This document shows, piece after piece, positions 26,680 through 37,086 of a stretch of 64,000 nt of DNA. Positions within the stretch are counted from its first letter, which is position 1. Every line of letters starts with the position of its first letter. Source of the stretch: JAMLJG01 sp035327585 (lineage in GTDB: Bacteria > Verrucomicrobiota > Kiritimatiellia > CAIVKH01); NCBI GenBank assembly GCA_035327585.1, contig DAOLDD010000011.1:1-64000 (forward strand), in the 5' to 3' direction. Below the pieces are notes generated by a model. It made no database searches. It saw only the letters and a list, made by a program, of their open reading frames with translations, and was not told the DNA's origin. The translations under genes were made by a program, and so were the position numbers.

Positions 26680-27518
26680 TGCGCCGTGCCTCCATAATCG
26701 CCCTGCTGCTCGGCGCCGCCGTCGCCGCATCCGCGGCCACACGCTCGGCGCCGATCGAAAAGAAAACCGAGCCGCCGCCGCCGGAGGTGCTCAAGCGCAC
26801 CGGATTTGATCAGAACCTCGGCGCCCAGTTGCCGCTTGATGCCTTGGTACGCAACGAGCAGGGGCAACTCGTTCCGCTGGGCGCCTATTTCACGGACCGA
26901 CCGGTCGTTTTCTCGCTCGTCTATTACAACTGCCCGATGCTCTGCAACCTGGTCCTCAACGGCATGATGGACACGTTGCGCGAAGTGGCATTCGTGCCGG
27001 GCCGCGACTACGAGATCGTTACGCTGAGTTTTAACCATGAGGAAACGCACCTGCTCGCGGCGCAGAAAAAGGCGAACTACCTCGCGGACTTCAAGCGTGA
27101 GGGCGCGGAGGCCGGTTGGCACTTCCTCACCGCGGACGAGGAATCGGTCGCCACGATTGCGGGCGCGGCCGGCTTCAAATTCGCCTGGGATGAGAAGGCT
27201 CAGGAATATGCGCATGGCAGCGGCATCATGGTCGCGACGCCGGACGGACAGCTGTCACACTATTTTTACGGCGTGATGTTTTCTCCCCGCGATGTGCGGC
27301 TTGCGTTGGTGGAGTCGTCCGCGGGAAAAATCGGCAGCCCGGTCGACCAGTTAATGTTGTTTTGCTACCACTACAACCCAATCATGGGCGGCTACAATGC
27401 AGCCATCATGAACTTGGTCCGCGCCGGCTGCTTTGCGACGATCGGTGCATTGGGGATTTTTTTGACGGTGTCCTGGCGGAAGGAACGGAAGGCCCATCCG
27501 GCGACGGCGATCGCCTGA
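26679..27518 (+). CDS. SCO1/SenC-type copper chaperone
   Basis: 279 residues. A signal peptide (IIALLLGAAVAASAA) precedes the thioredoxin-like SCO fold with the copper-binding CPMLC at 85-89 and the third ligand His194 (LSHYFYG). A second hydrophobic segment near the C-terminus (CFATIGALGIFLTVSW) anchors the protein, a common feature of SCO proteins in these operons. It delivers copper to the CuA site of the CoxB encoded next. TGATG overlap with the preceding gene. Confidence 0.92.
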   Translation: MRRASIIALLLGAAVAASAATRSAPIEKKTEPPPPEVLKRTGFDQNLGAQLPLDALVRNEQGQLVPLGAYFTDRPVVFSLVYYNCPMLCNLVLNGMMDTLREVAFVPGRDYEIVTLSFNHEETHLLAAQKKANYLADFKREGAEAGWHFLTADEESVATIAGAAGFKFAWDEKAQEYAHGSGIMVATPDGQLSHYFYGVMFSPRDVRLALVESSAGKIGSPVDQLMLFCYHYNPIMGGYNAAIMNLVRAGCFATIGALGIFLTVSWRKERKAHPATAIA

Positions 27519-27546
27519 GTTGGTCTGACGGGACACAGAACGAGTT

Positions 27547-28497
27547 ATGAAGAGCGTATTTTCAATCTTGCCGGAGCAGGCTTCGACGCTATCGGGGCAG
27601 GTGGACGCCATCTACCTGTTCCTTGTGGCCATCAGCGTACTGATCACACTGTTGCTGGGCGGGCTGGTGTTGGTATTCAGCCTTCGTTATCGCCGCCGTC
27701 CGGGCGGACCCGCGCCGGAGAAACCGCACGAGGACAGTCGCCTGGAAATGTTCGGCGGTGCGGTTCTGTTGGTGCTCGTTCTTGTGCTCTTCGGCTGGGG
27801 CGCGAAAGTGTATTTCCATTCCACGCGCCCGCCCGCGGACGCGATGGAGATTCTCGTCACCGGGAAGCAGTGGATGTGGAAACTCCAGCATCCGAACGGT
27901 CGCCGTGAAATCAACACGCTGCATATCCCCGTCGGCCAGCCGATCAAACTGACGATGACCTCGGAAGACGTCATCCACAGTTTCTTCATCCCGGCCTTCC
28001 GCGTGAAGCAGGATGTACTGCCCGGCCGCTACACACGCCTGTGGTTTGAGGCCACGAAGCCCGGAAAGTACCGGCTCTTTTGCACCGAATACTGCGGCAC
28101 CGAACACTCCATGATGGGCGGCTGGGTCAACGTGCTTTCGCCCACCGAATACGAACGCTGGCTTGCCGGTGAGGCCGCGGGCGCCGCGGCGGAGACGCCG
28201 GTGCAGGCGGGCGAGCGGCTCTTCACGCAACTCGGCTGCCAGACCTGCCACAACGCCGGTTCCGGCCAGCTCGGCCCCGACTTGGCCAATATCATGGGCC
28301 ACTCGGTCAAATTGGCTGACGGCACAGAGGCGCTGGTGGACGACGAGTACCTGCGCGAATCCATTTTGAATCCGAATGCGAAGGTCGTGGCCGGCTTCCA
28401 GCCCGTCATGCCGGTGTTCAAGGGCTTGGTCACGGAAGACCAGCTCCTGCAACTGATCGCCTACATCAAGAGCCTGAGCGGAGGAGCGTCCAACTGA
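27547..28497 (+). CDS. coxB: Cytochrome c oxidase subunit II with fused cytochrome c domain
   Basis: 316 residues. Two transmembrane helices (about 18-45 and 63-85), then the CuA cupredoxin domain with ligands in VIHSFF, CTEYCGTEHSMM (two cysteines, histidine, methionine), and a C-terminal cytochrome c domain with heme site CQTCH at 231-235 and the methionine of the QPVMPVFKG segment. The fused cytochrome c makes this a caa3-type oxidase, able to take electrons directly from ActE/ACIII without a soluble carrier. Confidence 0.95.
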   Translation: MKSVFSILPEQASTLSGQVDAIYLFLVAISVLITLLLGGLVLVFSLRYRRRPGGPAPEKPHEDSRLEMFGGAVLLVLVLVLFGWGAKVYFHSTRPPADAMEILVTGKQWMWKLQHPNGRREINTLHIPVGQPIKLTMTSEDVIHSFFIPAFRVKQDVLPGRYTRLWFEATKPGKYRLFCTEYCGTEHSMMGGWVNVLSPTEYERWLAGEAAGAAAETPVQAGERLFTQLGCQTCHNAGSGQLGPDLANIMGHSVKLADGTEALVDDEYLRESILNPNAKVVAGFQPVMPVFKGLVTEDQLLQLIAYIKSLSGGASN

Positions 28498-28498
28498 C

Positions 28499-30146
28499 AT
28501 GAGTGATGCGGCCACCAGCACGACGGCGGGCGATCCGCCCAAGCACTACCTGAACAACGGACTCACCATCCGTTCGTGGCTCCTTTCCGTGGACCACAAG
28601 CGGATCGCGATCCTGTATCTCATCAGCCTAACGCTGTTTTTTCTCCTGGGCGGCGCGGCGGCGGCTGTGTTCCGCATCGACCTCATGACGCCCCAGGCGG
28701 ATGTGCTGCAGTCGGAGACGTACAACAAGCTCTTTACGATGCACGGCATCGTGATGATCTTCTTCTTCCTCGTGCCCTCCATCCCCGCCGTGTTGGGCAA
28801 TTTCCTCGTCCCGGTCATGATCGGCGCCAAGGACGTCGCATTCCCGAGGCTCAATCTGTTGAGCTGGTACGTGTTCATGGCGGGCGGCCTGATCGCGCTC
28901 GGAGCGATCATCAGCGGCGGCGTCGACACCGGGTGGACCTTCTACACGCCGTACAGCAGCATGTACGCGAATTCGCACGTCATCCTCGCGGTGGCGGGCG
29001 CATTCATCGCCGGGTTCTCGTCCATCATGACGGGCCTGAACTTCATCGTCACGATCCAGAAGATGCGCGCGCCGGGCCTGACGTGGTTCCGCCTGCCGCT
29101 CTTCATTTGGGCGATGTACGCGACGAGCCTCGTCGTGATCCTCGGCACGCCCGTGGTCGCGATCACGCTGGTGATGATCTTCGTGGAACGCTTCTTCGGG
29201 TTCGGCTTGTTTGACCCGGCGCTTGGTGGCGACCCGGTGCTTTTCCAGCACCTGTTCTGGTTCTATTCGCATCCCGCAGTGTACATCATGATCCTGCCCA
29301 GCATGGGCGTGATCAGTGAAATCATCTCCTGCTTCTCGCGCCGCCGCCTTTACGGCTATACGTTCGTCGCCTTTTCTTCGCTCGCCATTGCGGTGATCGG
29401 CTTCTTCGTGTGGGGCCACCACATGTTCGTGAGCAGCCAGTCGGTGTACGCGGGATTGGTCTTCTCGTTCCTGACCTTCTTCGTCGCGATTCCCACGGCG
29501 ATCAAGATGCTGAACTGGGTCATGACGCTCTACAAAGGTGCGATTTCATTCGACGCCCCGATGCTCTATGCCTACGGCTTCCTCGGCCTCTTTGTGATCG
29601 GCGGTATGACGGGCCTGTTCCTGAGCACAATGGCGACGGACGTGCATCTGCACGACACCTACTTCGTGGTCGCGCATTTCCACTACGTCATGGTCGGCGG
29701 CGGCGTGATGGGTTTCCTTGGCGCGCTGCATTTCTGGTGGCCCAAGATGATCGGCAAGCTGTACCCGGAGGGGTGGGCGAAGTTCGCCGCCATCGTGATC
29801 TTCATCGGCTTCAATCTCACCTTCATGCCCCAGTTCCAGATGGGCTATCACGGCATGCCGCGTCGCTATCACACCTACGCCGAGGAATTCCAGGTCTTCC
29901 ACATCATGTCCACCGCGGGCGCGTCCGTGATGGGCGTGGGTTACCTCATCATGGCCAGCTATCTGGTGTGGTCGCTTTTCAAGGGAAAGAAAGCGCCGGC
30001 CAATCCGTGGGATGCCCGCGGTCTTGAGTGGGAGACCGCCTCCCCGCCGCCGACCGAAAATTTCCACGATACGCCGGAGGTTACGCAGGAGGCCTACGCC
30101 TACGACCAGCCGTCCGTGACCTGCAAGCCGGGACATAAAGCGGAGG

Positions 30147-30160
<14 letters not shown>
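28499..30160 (+). CDS. coxA: Cytochrome c oxidase subunit I, A2-type heme-copper oxidase
   Basis: 553 residues with twelve predicted transmembrane helices. Ligands are visible: MHGIVM (low-spin heme), the CuB histidine in YSHPAV (256-261), the HH pair in WGHHMF, and heme a3 and a histidines in VVAHFHYVMVG. The D-channel glutamate of A1 enzymes (HPEVY) is replaced by YSHPAV. That YSHPxV motif is the defining mark of A2-type oxidases such as the caa3 of Rhodothermus marinus, which also works with ACIII. It reduces oxygen to water and pumps protons. Overlaps coxC by 14 bases. Confidence 0.96.
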
Positions 30161-30871
<711 letters not shown>

Positions 30872-30872
<1 letters not shown>

Positions 30873-31210
30873 TGAGCGCGCATCACGTTGTACCCATTCG
30901 CGTCTACCTGACGATCATCGCCATCCTGATGGCGCTGACCGTGGTCACGGTGGCCGTCGCGTTCATGGATTTTGGCTTCATGAATAACGTGATCGCCGTC
31001 GGCATCGCGGTGATCAAGGCCCTGCTGGTGGTGATGTATTTCATGCACCTGAAATACTCCGCGAAAATCCTCTGGCTCTACGCCGGGGCGGGCGCAATTT
31101 TCTTCCTCATCATGATGGCGCTGATGTTGGGCGACTATCGGACGCGCGAATGGTTTCCGTCGCCGCAGCCGTGGGAAGCCCGCGCCGAGTCCGCCGCGCC
31201 GTCGCATTGA
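30872..31210 (+). CDS. Cytochrome c oxidase subunit IV-type small membrane protein
   Basis: 112 residues with three transmembrane helices (TIIAILMALTVVTVAVAFMDF, VIAVGIAVIKALLVVMYFMHLKYS, LYAGAGAIFFLIMMALML). The KALLVVMYFMHLKYS helix is characteristic of prokaryotic COX IV/CoxD (caa3 subunit IV, CtaF-like). Start overlaps the coxC stop by one base. Confidence 0.88.
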
Positions 31211-31228
31211 TGCACCGGCGGCGCGCCG

Positions 31229-32131
31229 ATGTTCAAGGGCGCCGGGAAACATTCCGTGAACAGCAACGTCCATGAGTATTGGCAACTCGCCAAGCCGCGC
31301 ATCGTCGGCATGGTGCTCGTTACCGCCGCCACGGGGTTCTTTGTGGGCGGTTCGGGTCTGCATGATTTCCACCGCTGGATTTTGCTGGCTGTGACCTTGC
31401 TGGGAACCGGGCTCGCCGCCGCGGGCGCCGCGATCCTGAACAACTACCTCGAACGCGACACGGATGCGCGGATGGAACGCACGCGCCTACGAGCGCTTCC
31501 CGCAGGACGCATCGAACCCGCCGCCGCACTGGCCCTCGGCGTGGTGCTGGTTCTCGCGGGCGTCAGCCTGCTGGCCGCCGCCGTCAACCTGCTGGCCGCG
31601 TTTCTCGTCCTGCTGACGGCGTTTCTCTACGTGTTGGTCTATACGCCGCTCAAGAAGGTGACCTGGCTCAACACGCCCATCGGCGCGATCCCAGGCGCCC
31701 TGCCGCCGATGGTGGGGTGGGCGGCGGCGACCGACAACCTCGATCCCGGGGCGTGGATTTTGTTTGGCATCCTTTACCTCTGGCAGCATCCGCACTTCTA
31801 CGCCATCGCATGGATGTATCGCGATGACTACCGCGCGGCGGGCTACAAGATGCTGTCGGTGATTGATCCCACGGGGCGGCGCGTGTTCCGGCAGGCCATC
31901 CTCTTTTCGCTGGCGCTGATCCCCGTATCGATCGCGTTGACCTGGCTGGGGCTCGCCGGGCAGACCTACCTGATTGGCGCCGTTTTTCTGGGCTCGGCGC
32001 TGCTCGCCGCAAGCCTGCATTTCGCGCAGCACCAGCAGCGCGCCGACGCCCGCCGTGTCCTGCTTGCGTCCGTGGTCTACCTGCCGCTGCTGCTGATCCT
32101 CATCGTCCTCGACGCCGGCTTCGCGCGCTGA
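31229..32131 (+). CDS. ctaB: Protoheme IX farnesyltransferase (heme O synthase)
   Basis: 300 residues, UbiA-superfamily prenyltransferase with about eight or nine helices. The first aspartate-rich motif NNYLERDTDARMERT (binding farnesyl diphosphate via magnesium) and the second region YRDDYRAAGYKML are clear, with LAKPRIV at the N-terminus. It converts heme b to heme o, the precursor of the heme a used by the caa3 oxidase. The heme a synthase gene ctaA is not in the window. Last gene of the operon; convergent with the outer-membrane gene, 6 bases apart. Confidence 0.94.
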   Translation: MFKGAGKHSVNSNVHEYWQLAKPRIVGMVLVTAATGFFVGGSGLHDFHRWILLAVTLLGTGLAAAGAAILNNYLERDTDARMERTRLRALPAGRIEPAAALALGVVLVLAGVSLLAAAVNLLAAFLVLLTAFLYVLVYTPLKKVTWLNTPIGAIPGALPPMVGWAAATDNLDPGAWILFGILYLWQHPHFYAIAWMYRDDYRAAGYKMLSVIDPTGRRVFRQAILFSLALIPVSIALTWLGLAGQTYLIGAVFLGSALLAASLHFAQHQQRADARRVLLASVVYLPLLLILIVLDAGFAR

Positions 32132-32137
32132 TCCGGA

Positions 32138-32719
32138 TCAAAATTCCGTGAGGCGTACGAAGAGGGTGGCAACGAATCCGCTCAAGTCATCCTTCTCGAG
32201 TCCCTTGACGTCCTCGTCCGGGTCGGCGTGCCGATAGCCGAGGCCGATGCCGAATTCCGACGCCGCGGTGATGTTGATGATCAGGGAGAGTTGCGGTTCC
32301 ACGACGAAGAGATCGATTTCCTTGTGTTTCCCGTCCGCCGTCCGCGTCAGGTCCATCTTGCCCACGCCGACCAACGTGCCGAGTGAAGCGTGCAGGAGCT
32401 TGTGGGCGAACAACCGGTATTCCAGCGTCAACCCGCCGTACATGATATCGAACTGCTTTGGGTTGTCGTAGCCGTTCGGTTCCGTCTGGATCTTGTCGAG
32501 CAGGCCATAGCCGCCGAGTCCGATGGCGAGCCGGTCGTTCAAGATGCCGCCGACCTGCACGCCGCCGATAAATCCGTCATCAATCCCGATGTCCGAGTGC
32601 TTCACGTCGAGCCGCGTGAAAAGGTTCCAGACGTAGTCGTCGCCAAACAACGTCTCGTCCGCCGCGAATGCGGGCAGGGTCAGCGAACATCCAAGCAACA
32701 GTGCAATCCATCGGCGCAT
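32138..32719 (-). CDS. Outer-membrane beta-barrel protein
   Basis: 193 residues with a signal peptide (MRRWIALLLGCSLTLPAFA-AD). The mature part consists of alternating amphipathic strands (LAIGLGGYGLLDKI, LTLEYRLFAHKLLHASLGTLVGVG, LSLIINITAASEFGIGLGYRHA) and ends in a C-terminal strand with terminal phenylalanine (FVRLTEF), the outer-membrane insertion signal. A small eight-strand porin- or OmpW-like barrel of unknown role. Start ATG 32719 is supported by GGGAGA upstream rather than the longer frame start. Confidence 0.7.
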   Translation of the reverse strand: MRRWIALLLGCSLTLPAFAADETLFGDDYVWNLFTRLDVKHSDIGIDDGFIGGVQVGGILNDRLAIGLGGYGLLDKIQTEPNGYDNPKQFDIMYGGLTLEYRLFAHKLLHASLGTLVGVGKMDLTRTADGKHKEIDLFVVEPQLSLIINITAASEFGIGLGYRHADPDEDVKGLEKDDLSGFVATLFVRLTEF

Positions 32720-32862
32720 GTGAGTCTCCCGTTTGGCCAAACAATACCCGCTGCCGCGCGATTGAAAAGGGCAAACCCGCTATTCCGCGATTGCACCGCG
32801 GGGCGGCTGTAGTATTCTCATATCTCTCGGTCGTGTGACCATGGCCGGGCCTGGGGTGTCTG

Positions 32863-35800
32863 GTGGGTGTTCCGTTCACACAGAAAATGTTGATGGACTG
32901 GGCCGGATCGGCCGTGTTCCGCGACGCGCAGACCCTGTATGACCGCGGGGCGGTGCAGGAGTCTGCCTTTGAAGCGCCGCTGATTCGCGGCACGCTGTCC
33001 TTTGGCAACCGGACCATCACAACGCGCGCGAAGGTGCACCCGGACGGCACCTGCGAGAATTGTTGCCCCTGCCGTGACAGCACGGAGCGCGGCATCATCT
33101 GCGCCCACGTCATCGCCGTCGGGCTATCCCTCGTCAAGCGCCACACCGACCCGGATCGTGAGCGCAAACACATCGAGGAGGCGCGCAAGGCGGCCCGGCT
33201 CGCGAAGGTCGATGAAACGGCGTACATCAAGCGTGTGACGACGCCGCAGGCGGGCGCACAGCCCGCACGCGTAGCCCTTTGCCTGGCCGACGGGTGGCGG
33301 GAGGCCTGCGCCGGCTCGCTGCGGGGCCAGGCGCTCCGCATCCCGATGTTGTGCGCGCTGGAAATGAAGGGCGAACGCAAGCGCATCGACGAGGTGCCGA
33401 CCAACCAGACCTACTTCCTCGCGAAGAAGGACGAGTCGCTGCTTTTCGTGCTGGAGGACATCTGTGAGGGGCCGGTGCGGAGCCGTGTCGAGATGGGTTC
33501 CGCGGATCTGATCAACGTACTCAACCTGCACACCGGCAAACCGCTGCGCGAGGAGGGCCGCGCCGAGGATATCGTGGTGAACGCCGCTCCGATGCAGTCG
33601 ATCCTGAAGATGGACCTCGACCCCGTCACGGGTGAACTCGTGCTCGACCTGCACACCGAACTGCCGTTCAGCGCGAACGGCCACCGCCCCACCTACGTCG
33701 TGGCTGGCAAGGCGGGGTGGGTGTACGACAGCGGTCATTTCTGGCCCCTACAGGGACTGCTGCCGCTGCCGCTGCGCATGGTGTATACCGAGCCGATCCG
33801 CGTGCCGCGCGAGGCCGTGCCGCGTTTCCTGCAACACGAACTGCCGATCCTGCAGCAGCATCTCACGGTCCAGACGGACGTGACGATTGACCTCTTCACA
33901 ATTGAGCCCGCCACGCCCAAATTCCGCCTGCTGGTCAAGGGCAGCCCCGCCTCGCTGGCGGCTACGCTGCATGCCGAATACGGGAAGTACACGCTCGTGG
34001 CCGGCAAGCAGGACGCGCAGGGCCATTTTGCCGTCCCGGACCCGGACGACCTGCTGCGTTTCCTCGTGCGGAATCCCGCAGCGGAGGCAAAGGCGCTCGC
34101 GCGGTTGGGCGAACTCGGACTCAAGGGCATGACGGGCGACCAGATGGAGCCGCTCGTCGGCTGCCGTGAGGTGCTTAATTTCCTCGGTCGGGATCTGCCC
34201 GCGCTCCAGCGCTCGGGGTGGAAGGTCGACTTCGAAGGCACCGTGCGCGATCTCGCCGAGAATACCGCCTCCGTCACGCCGGTCGTGCATGTACGCGAGC
34301 AGTCGGGCAGCGACTGGTTCGAAGTCGATTTTGAATTCGACGACGGGCAGGGCGGCACGCTGTCGCCCGCCGAGGTGCAGCGCGCGTTGCTTAAGGGCGA
34401 GTCCTACATCGAACGCAACGGGCGCACGCTGCTGCTCGACACCGGCGCGGTGACGTCGATGAACGAGGTGTTTTCCGATTGCGCCGTGGGCGAGGGCTCT
34501 CGCCCCGGCAGTTTTCGCCTCTCCGGCATCTATTCGTCCTACGTCAAGTCGTCGCTCGACGCGCTGGATGGCGTGGATGTCGAGGCGGCGTCGGCATGGA
34601 CGGCTGCCGCGCGCAAGCAGAACCGCGAGTTGAACACCGAACCCGTGGTGTTGCCCGACACTGTACATGCCACGCTGCGCGCGTATCAGCGGGACGGCGT
34701 CACGTGGCTGCGTTTTCTCGAAACCAACGGCTTCGCGGGCATCCTGGCCGACGAGATGGGCCTCGGGAAAACGTTGCAGACGCTGGTCTGGCTCGTGCTC
34801 GCGCGCGCCAATCCGGAGTTGGCCGGCCGCCCTTCGCTTATCGTCTGCCCGACGAGTCTGGTCGAGAACTGGGTGGAGGAGGCGGCGCGCTTCACGCCGA
34901 CGCTGCGCGTGATGTCGATTTCCGGAAGCGCGCGCCATGAAAAATGGAGCGAGCTGGCCGGCAAGGACGTGATCGTCACGTCCTACGCGCTCCTGCGGCG
35001 CGATATCGAGCAATACCTGAACCATGACTTCGCGTGTCTCATTCTCGACGAGGCCCAGCACATCAAGAACCGCTCCACGCAGAATGCGATCGCCGCGAAG
35101 CGAGTGCGCGCAAACCACCGCCTCGTACTCACCGGCACGCCGATCGAGAACAGCGTGTCCGACCTGTGGTCCATCATGGACTTCCTGATGCCCGGCTACC
35201 TCGGTTCGCACGAGAATTTCAAAGGCGCCTACGAACAGCCGATCGCGCGCGGCGACCGCGACGGCGAACTCGCGCAGGCGCGCCTGCGCCGCAAGCTGCA
35301 TCCGTTTTTGCTGCGCCGTCTCAAACGCGACGTCGCGACCGATCTGCCGCCGAAGATCGAGAAGATCGCGATGTGCACGCTCACCACCGACCAGCAGACC
35401 GTGTACAAGGAGCTGCTCGACGCCTCGCGCCGCAAAGTGTTCGACATGGTGATGAAGCAGGGCTTCCAGCGGTCGCGTATGGAAATTCTAAAGACCCTGT
35501 TGCGGCTGCGGCAGATCTGCTGCCATCTGGAATTGCTCAAGCTGCCGGGACTCGAAAGCAAAATGCCGTCCGCCAAGCTCGACCTATTTTTCGAGCTGCT
35601 TGATGAAATTCTCGACGGCGGCCATCGCGTACTCGTGTTCAGCCAGTTCACCTCCATGCTCGCGATCCTCAAACGCGAGCTCGACGCGCGGCAGGTGGCC
35701 TACTGCTATCTCGACGGCGCGACGCAGGAGCGGTTGAAGGTCGTGCATGAGTTCAATACGAACCGAAAGATTCCGATCTTCCTCATCAGCCTCAAGGCTG

Positions 35801-36078
35801 GCGGCACGGGGTTGAACCTGACTGGCGCCGACACGGTGATTCACTACGACCCGTGGTGGAACCCGGCGGTCGAGGACCAGGCGACGGATCGCGCCTACCG
35901 CATCGGCCAGAAGCGCACTGTCTACAGCATGAAGCTCATCACCAAGGGCACGGTCGAGGAGAAGGTCCTCGACATGCAGAAGCGCAAGAAGGCGGTGATC
36001 GACGCCACCCTTGAAACCGACGAACAGGTGCTCAGTGCAATGAGTTGGGACGACGTGCAGGAGCTGCTCTCGTTATAG
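32863..36078 (+). CDS. SNF2-family ATPase with N-terminal SWIM zinc finger
   Basis: 1071 residues. The SWIM finger CPC...CAH (about 64-86) probably binds nucleic acid or protein. A long middle region of unassigned fold follows. The C-terminal half is a SNF2 translocase: motif I DEMGLGKT at 630-637, the DEAQ box (LILDEAQHIKN) at about 729, TGTPIENS, and in the helicase-C part LVFSQFTSM, SLKAGGTGLNLT and the QATDRAYRIGQ signature. It is complete and could remodel protein-DNA complexes. The start is uncertain: GTG 32863 is used, without a good ribosome binding site. It ends about 75 bases before tRNA-Pro. Confidence 0.88.
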   Translation: MGVPFTQKMLMDWAGSAVFRDAQTLYDRGAVQESAFEAPLIRGTLSFGNRTITTRAKVHPDGTCENCCPCRDSTERGIICAHVIAVGLSLVKRHTDPDRERKHIEEARKAARLAKVDETAYIKRVTTPQAGAQPARVALCLADGWREACAGSLRGQALRIPMLCALEMKGERKRIDEVPTNQTYFLAKKDESLLFVLEDICEGPVRSRVEMGSADLINVLNLHTGKPLREEGRAEDIVVNAAPMQSILKMDLDPVTGELVLDLHTELPFSANGHRPTYVVAGKAGWVYDSGHFWPLQGLLPLPLRMVYTEPIRVPREAVPRFLQHELPILQQHLTVQTDVTIDLFTIEPATPKFRLLVKGSPASLAATLHAEYGKYTLVAGKQDAQGHFAVPDPDDLLRFLVRNPAAEAKALARLGELGLKGMTGDQMEPLVGCREVLNFLGRDLPALQRSGWKVDFEGTVRDLAENTASVTPVVHVREQSGSDWFEVDFEFDDGQGGTLSPAEVQRALLKGESYIERNGRTLLLDTGAVTSMNEVFSDCAVGEGSRPGSFRLSGIYSSYVKSSLDALDGVDVEAASAWTAAARKQNRELNTEPVVLPDTVHATLRAYQRDGVTWLRFLETNGFAGILADEMGLGKTLQTLVWLVLARANPELAGRPSLIVCPTSLVENWVEEAARFTPTLRVMSISGSARHEKWSELAGKDVIVTSYALLRRDIEQYLNHDFACLILDEAQHIKNRSTQNAIAAKRVRANHRLVLTGTPIENSVSDLWSIMDFLMPGYLGSHENFKGAYEQPIARGDRDGELAQARLRRKLHPFLLRRLKRDVATDLPPKIEKIAMCTLTTDQQTVYKELLDASRRKVFDMVMKQGFQRSRMEILKTLLRLRQICCHLELLKLPGLESKMPSAKLDLFFELLDEILDGGHRVLVFSQFTSMLAILKRELDARQVAYCYLDGATQERLKVVHEFNTNRKIPIFLISLKAGGTGLNLTGADTVIHYDPWWNPAVEDQATDRAYRIGQKRTVYSMKLITKGTVEEKVLDMQKRKKAVIDATLETDEQVLSAMSWDDVQELLSL

Positions 36079-36153
36079 TCCGCGCTCACCGTCGGGCGTT
36101 GCGCACAATAGTCTGGCCACGCGTCCGTCCTTCAGGCTACATAGGGCTTTGTC

Positions 36154-36227
36154 CGGGGCGTGGCTCAGCCTGGTAGAGCGTCAGCTTTGGGAGCTGAATG
36201 TCGCGAGTTCAAATCTCGCCGCCCCGA
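36154..36227 (+). tRNA. tRNA-Pro (UGG anticodon)
   Basis: Cloverleaf with acceptor stem CGGGGCG/CGCCCCG, D arm GCTC...GAGC, anticodon loop TTTGGGA giving anticodon TGG (proline), T arm GCGAG-TTCAAAT-CTCGC and discriminator A. CCA is not encoded. 74 nt. Confidence 0.95.
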
Positions 36228-36246
36228 CTCTTTTCCCTAGCTTCCG

Positions 36247-37020
36247 ATGAACGAAACACCCGTCACTTTTCTATCCGAGCGCCAGCAGGTGGTCGGGATG
36301 TGGCATCGGCCGAAGGGGCGGGGGCCGTTTCCTGTTGTACTGTTCGTGCATGGATACACGGGAAGCCGGGTGGAGGCGCATCGGCTGTTCGTCCAGCAGG
36401 CGCGCGCACTCGCGTCCGAAGGGATCGCATCGCTCCGTTTTGATTGCCGCGGGAGCGGGGACAGCGCGGGCGAATTCCATGAAATGACCGTCGCGGGTGA
36501 ATGCGCGGACGCGCGCGCAGCGTTGCGCTGGATTCGGAAACAGCCGTCCGTCGATCGCGCCCGCGTTGGATTGCTGGGCTTCAGCATGGGTGGCATGGTC
36601 GCGGCGTTCACGCTGGAGAAGGAACGTGCGCTCAAGACCACCGTCCTCTGGAATCCCGTGGCGCATCCCCGTGAGCGTCGCGATGCACGCATGTCCCCGG
36701 AAGCCGTCGCCGACTTGCGGCGGTACGGGACCGCGGACAACGGAGGTTGGATCGTGGGCGAGGCTTTCCTCAAGGAACTCGGCCGCCTTGCCCCGCTGAA
36801 GGCCGTGCGTGCCGTGAAGCAACCGGTCCTGCTGGTCGCGGGGACGAACGATGAGACGGTCCCCATGCACCACGCCGCGGACTATCACCGTGTTTTCACC
36901 CGGGCCGGTTCCCCTTGTTCGTTGCATGCGATCAAAGGAGCGGACCACACCTTTGCCTCGCGCGCGTGGACCGCCGAGGCGCTCGCGGTGACGGCGCAGT
37001 GGTTCGTCCAGCACCTGTAG
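36247..37020 (+). CDS. Alpha/beta-hydrolase
   Basis: 257 residues without a signal peptide. The canonical triad is visible: nucleophile in GFSMGG (about 120), acid in GTNDETVP, and histidine in GADHTF. The oxyanion segment FVHGYTGSR and the RGSGDSAGE loop place it with serine aminopeptidase/esterase-type hydrolases (S9/DUF-type, like YqiA or EstA relatives). Substrate unknown. It begins just after tRNA-Pro on the same strand, with a repeat half copy downstream. Confidence 0.85.
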   Translation: MNETPVTFLSERQQVVGMWHRPKGRGPFPVVLFVHGYTGSRVEAHRLFVQQARALASEGIASLRFDCRGSGDSAGEFHEMTVAGECADARAALRWIRKQPSVDRARVGLLGFSMGGMVAAFTLEKERALKTTVLWNPVAHPRERRDARMSPEAVADLRRYGTADNGGWIVGEAFLKELGRLAPLKAVRAVKQPVLLVAGTNDETVPMHHAADYHRVFTRAGSPCSLHAIKGADHTFASRAWTAEALAVTAQWFVQHL

Positions 37021-37050
37021 CAGTTCCTGCTGGTTCCGGAACGTTCAGCC

Positions 37051-37080
37051 GCCGCGTGCGCGGAGCGCCCGCGCCACCCA
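37051..37080. repeat. Half copy of GC-rich palindrome family A
   Basis: GTGCGCGGAGCGCCCGCGCC followed by ACCCA matches the right arm of the element in actE, and ends like the copy at the window start. The left arm is missing. It lies between the hydrolase and the DUF4340 gene. Confidence 0.5.
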
Positions 37081-37086
37081 CCCGGC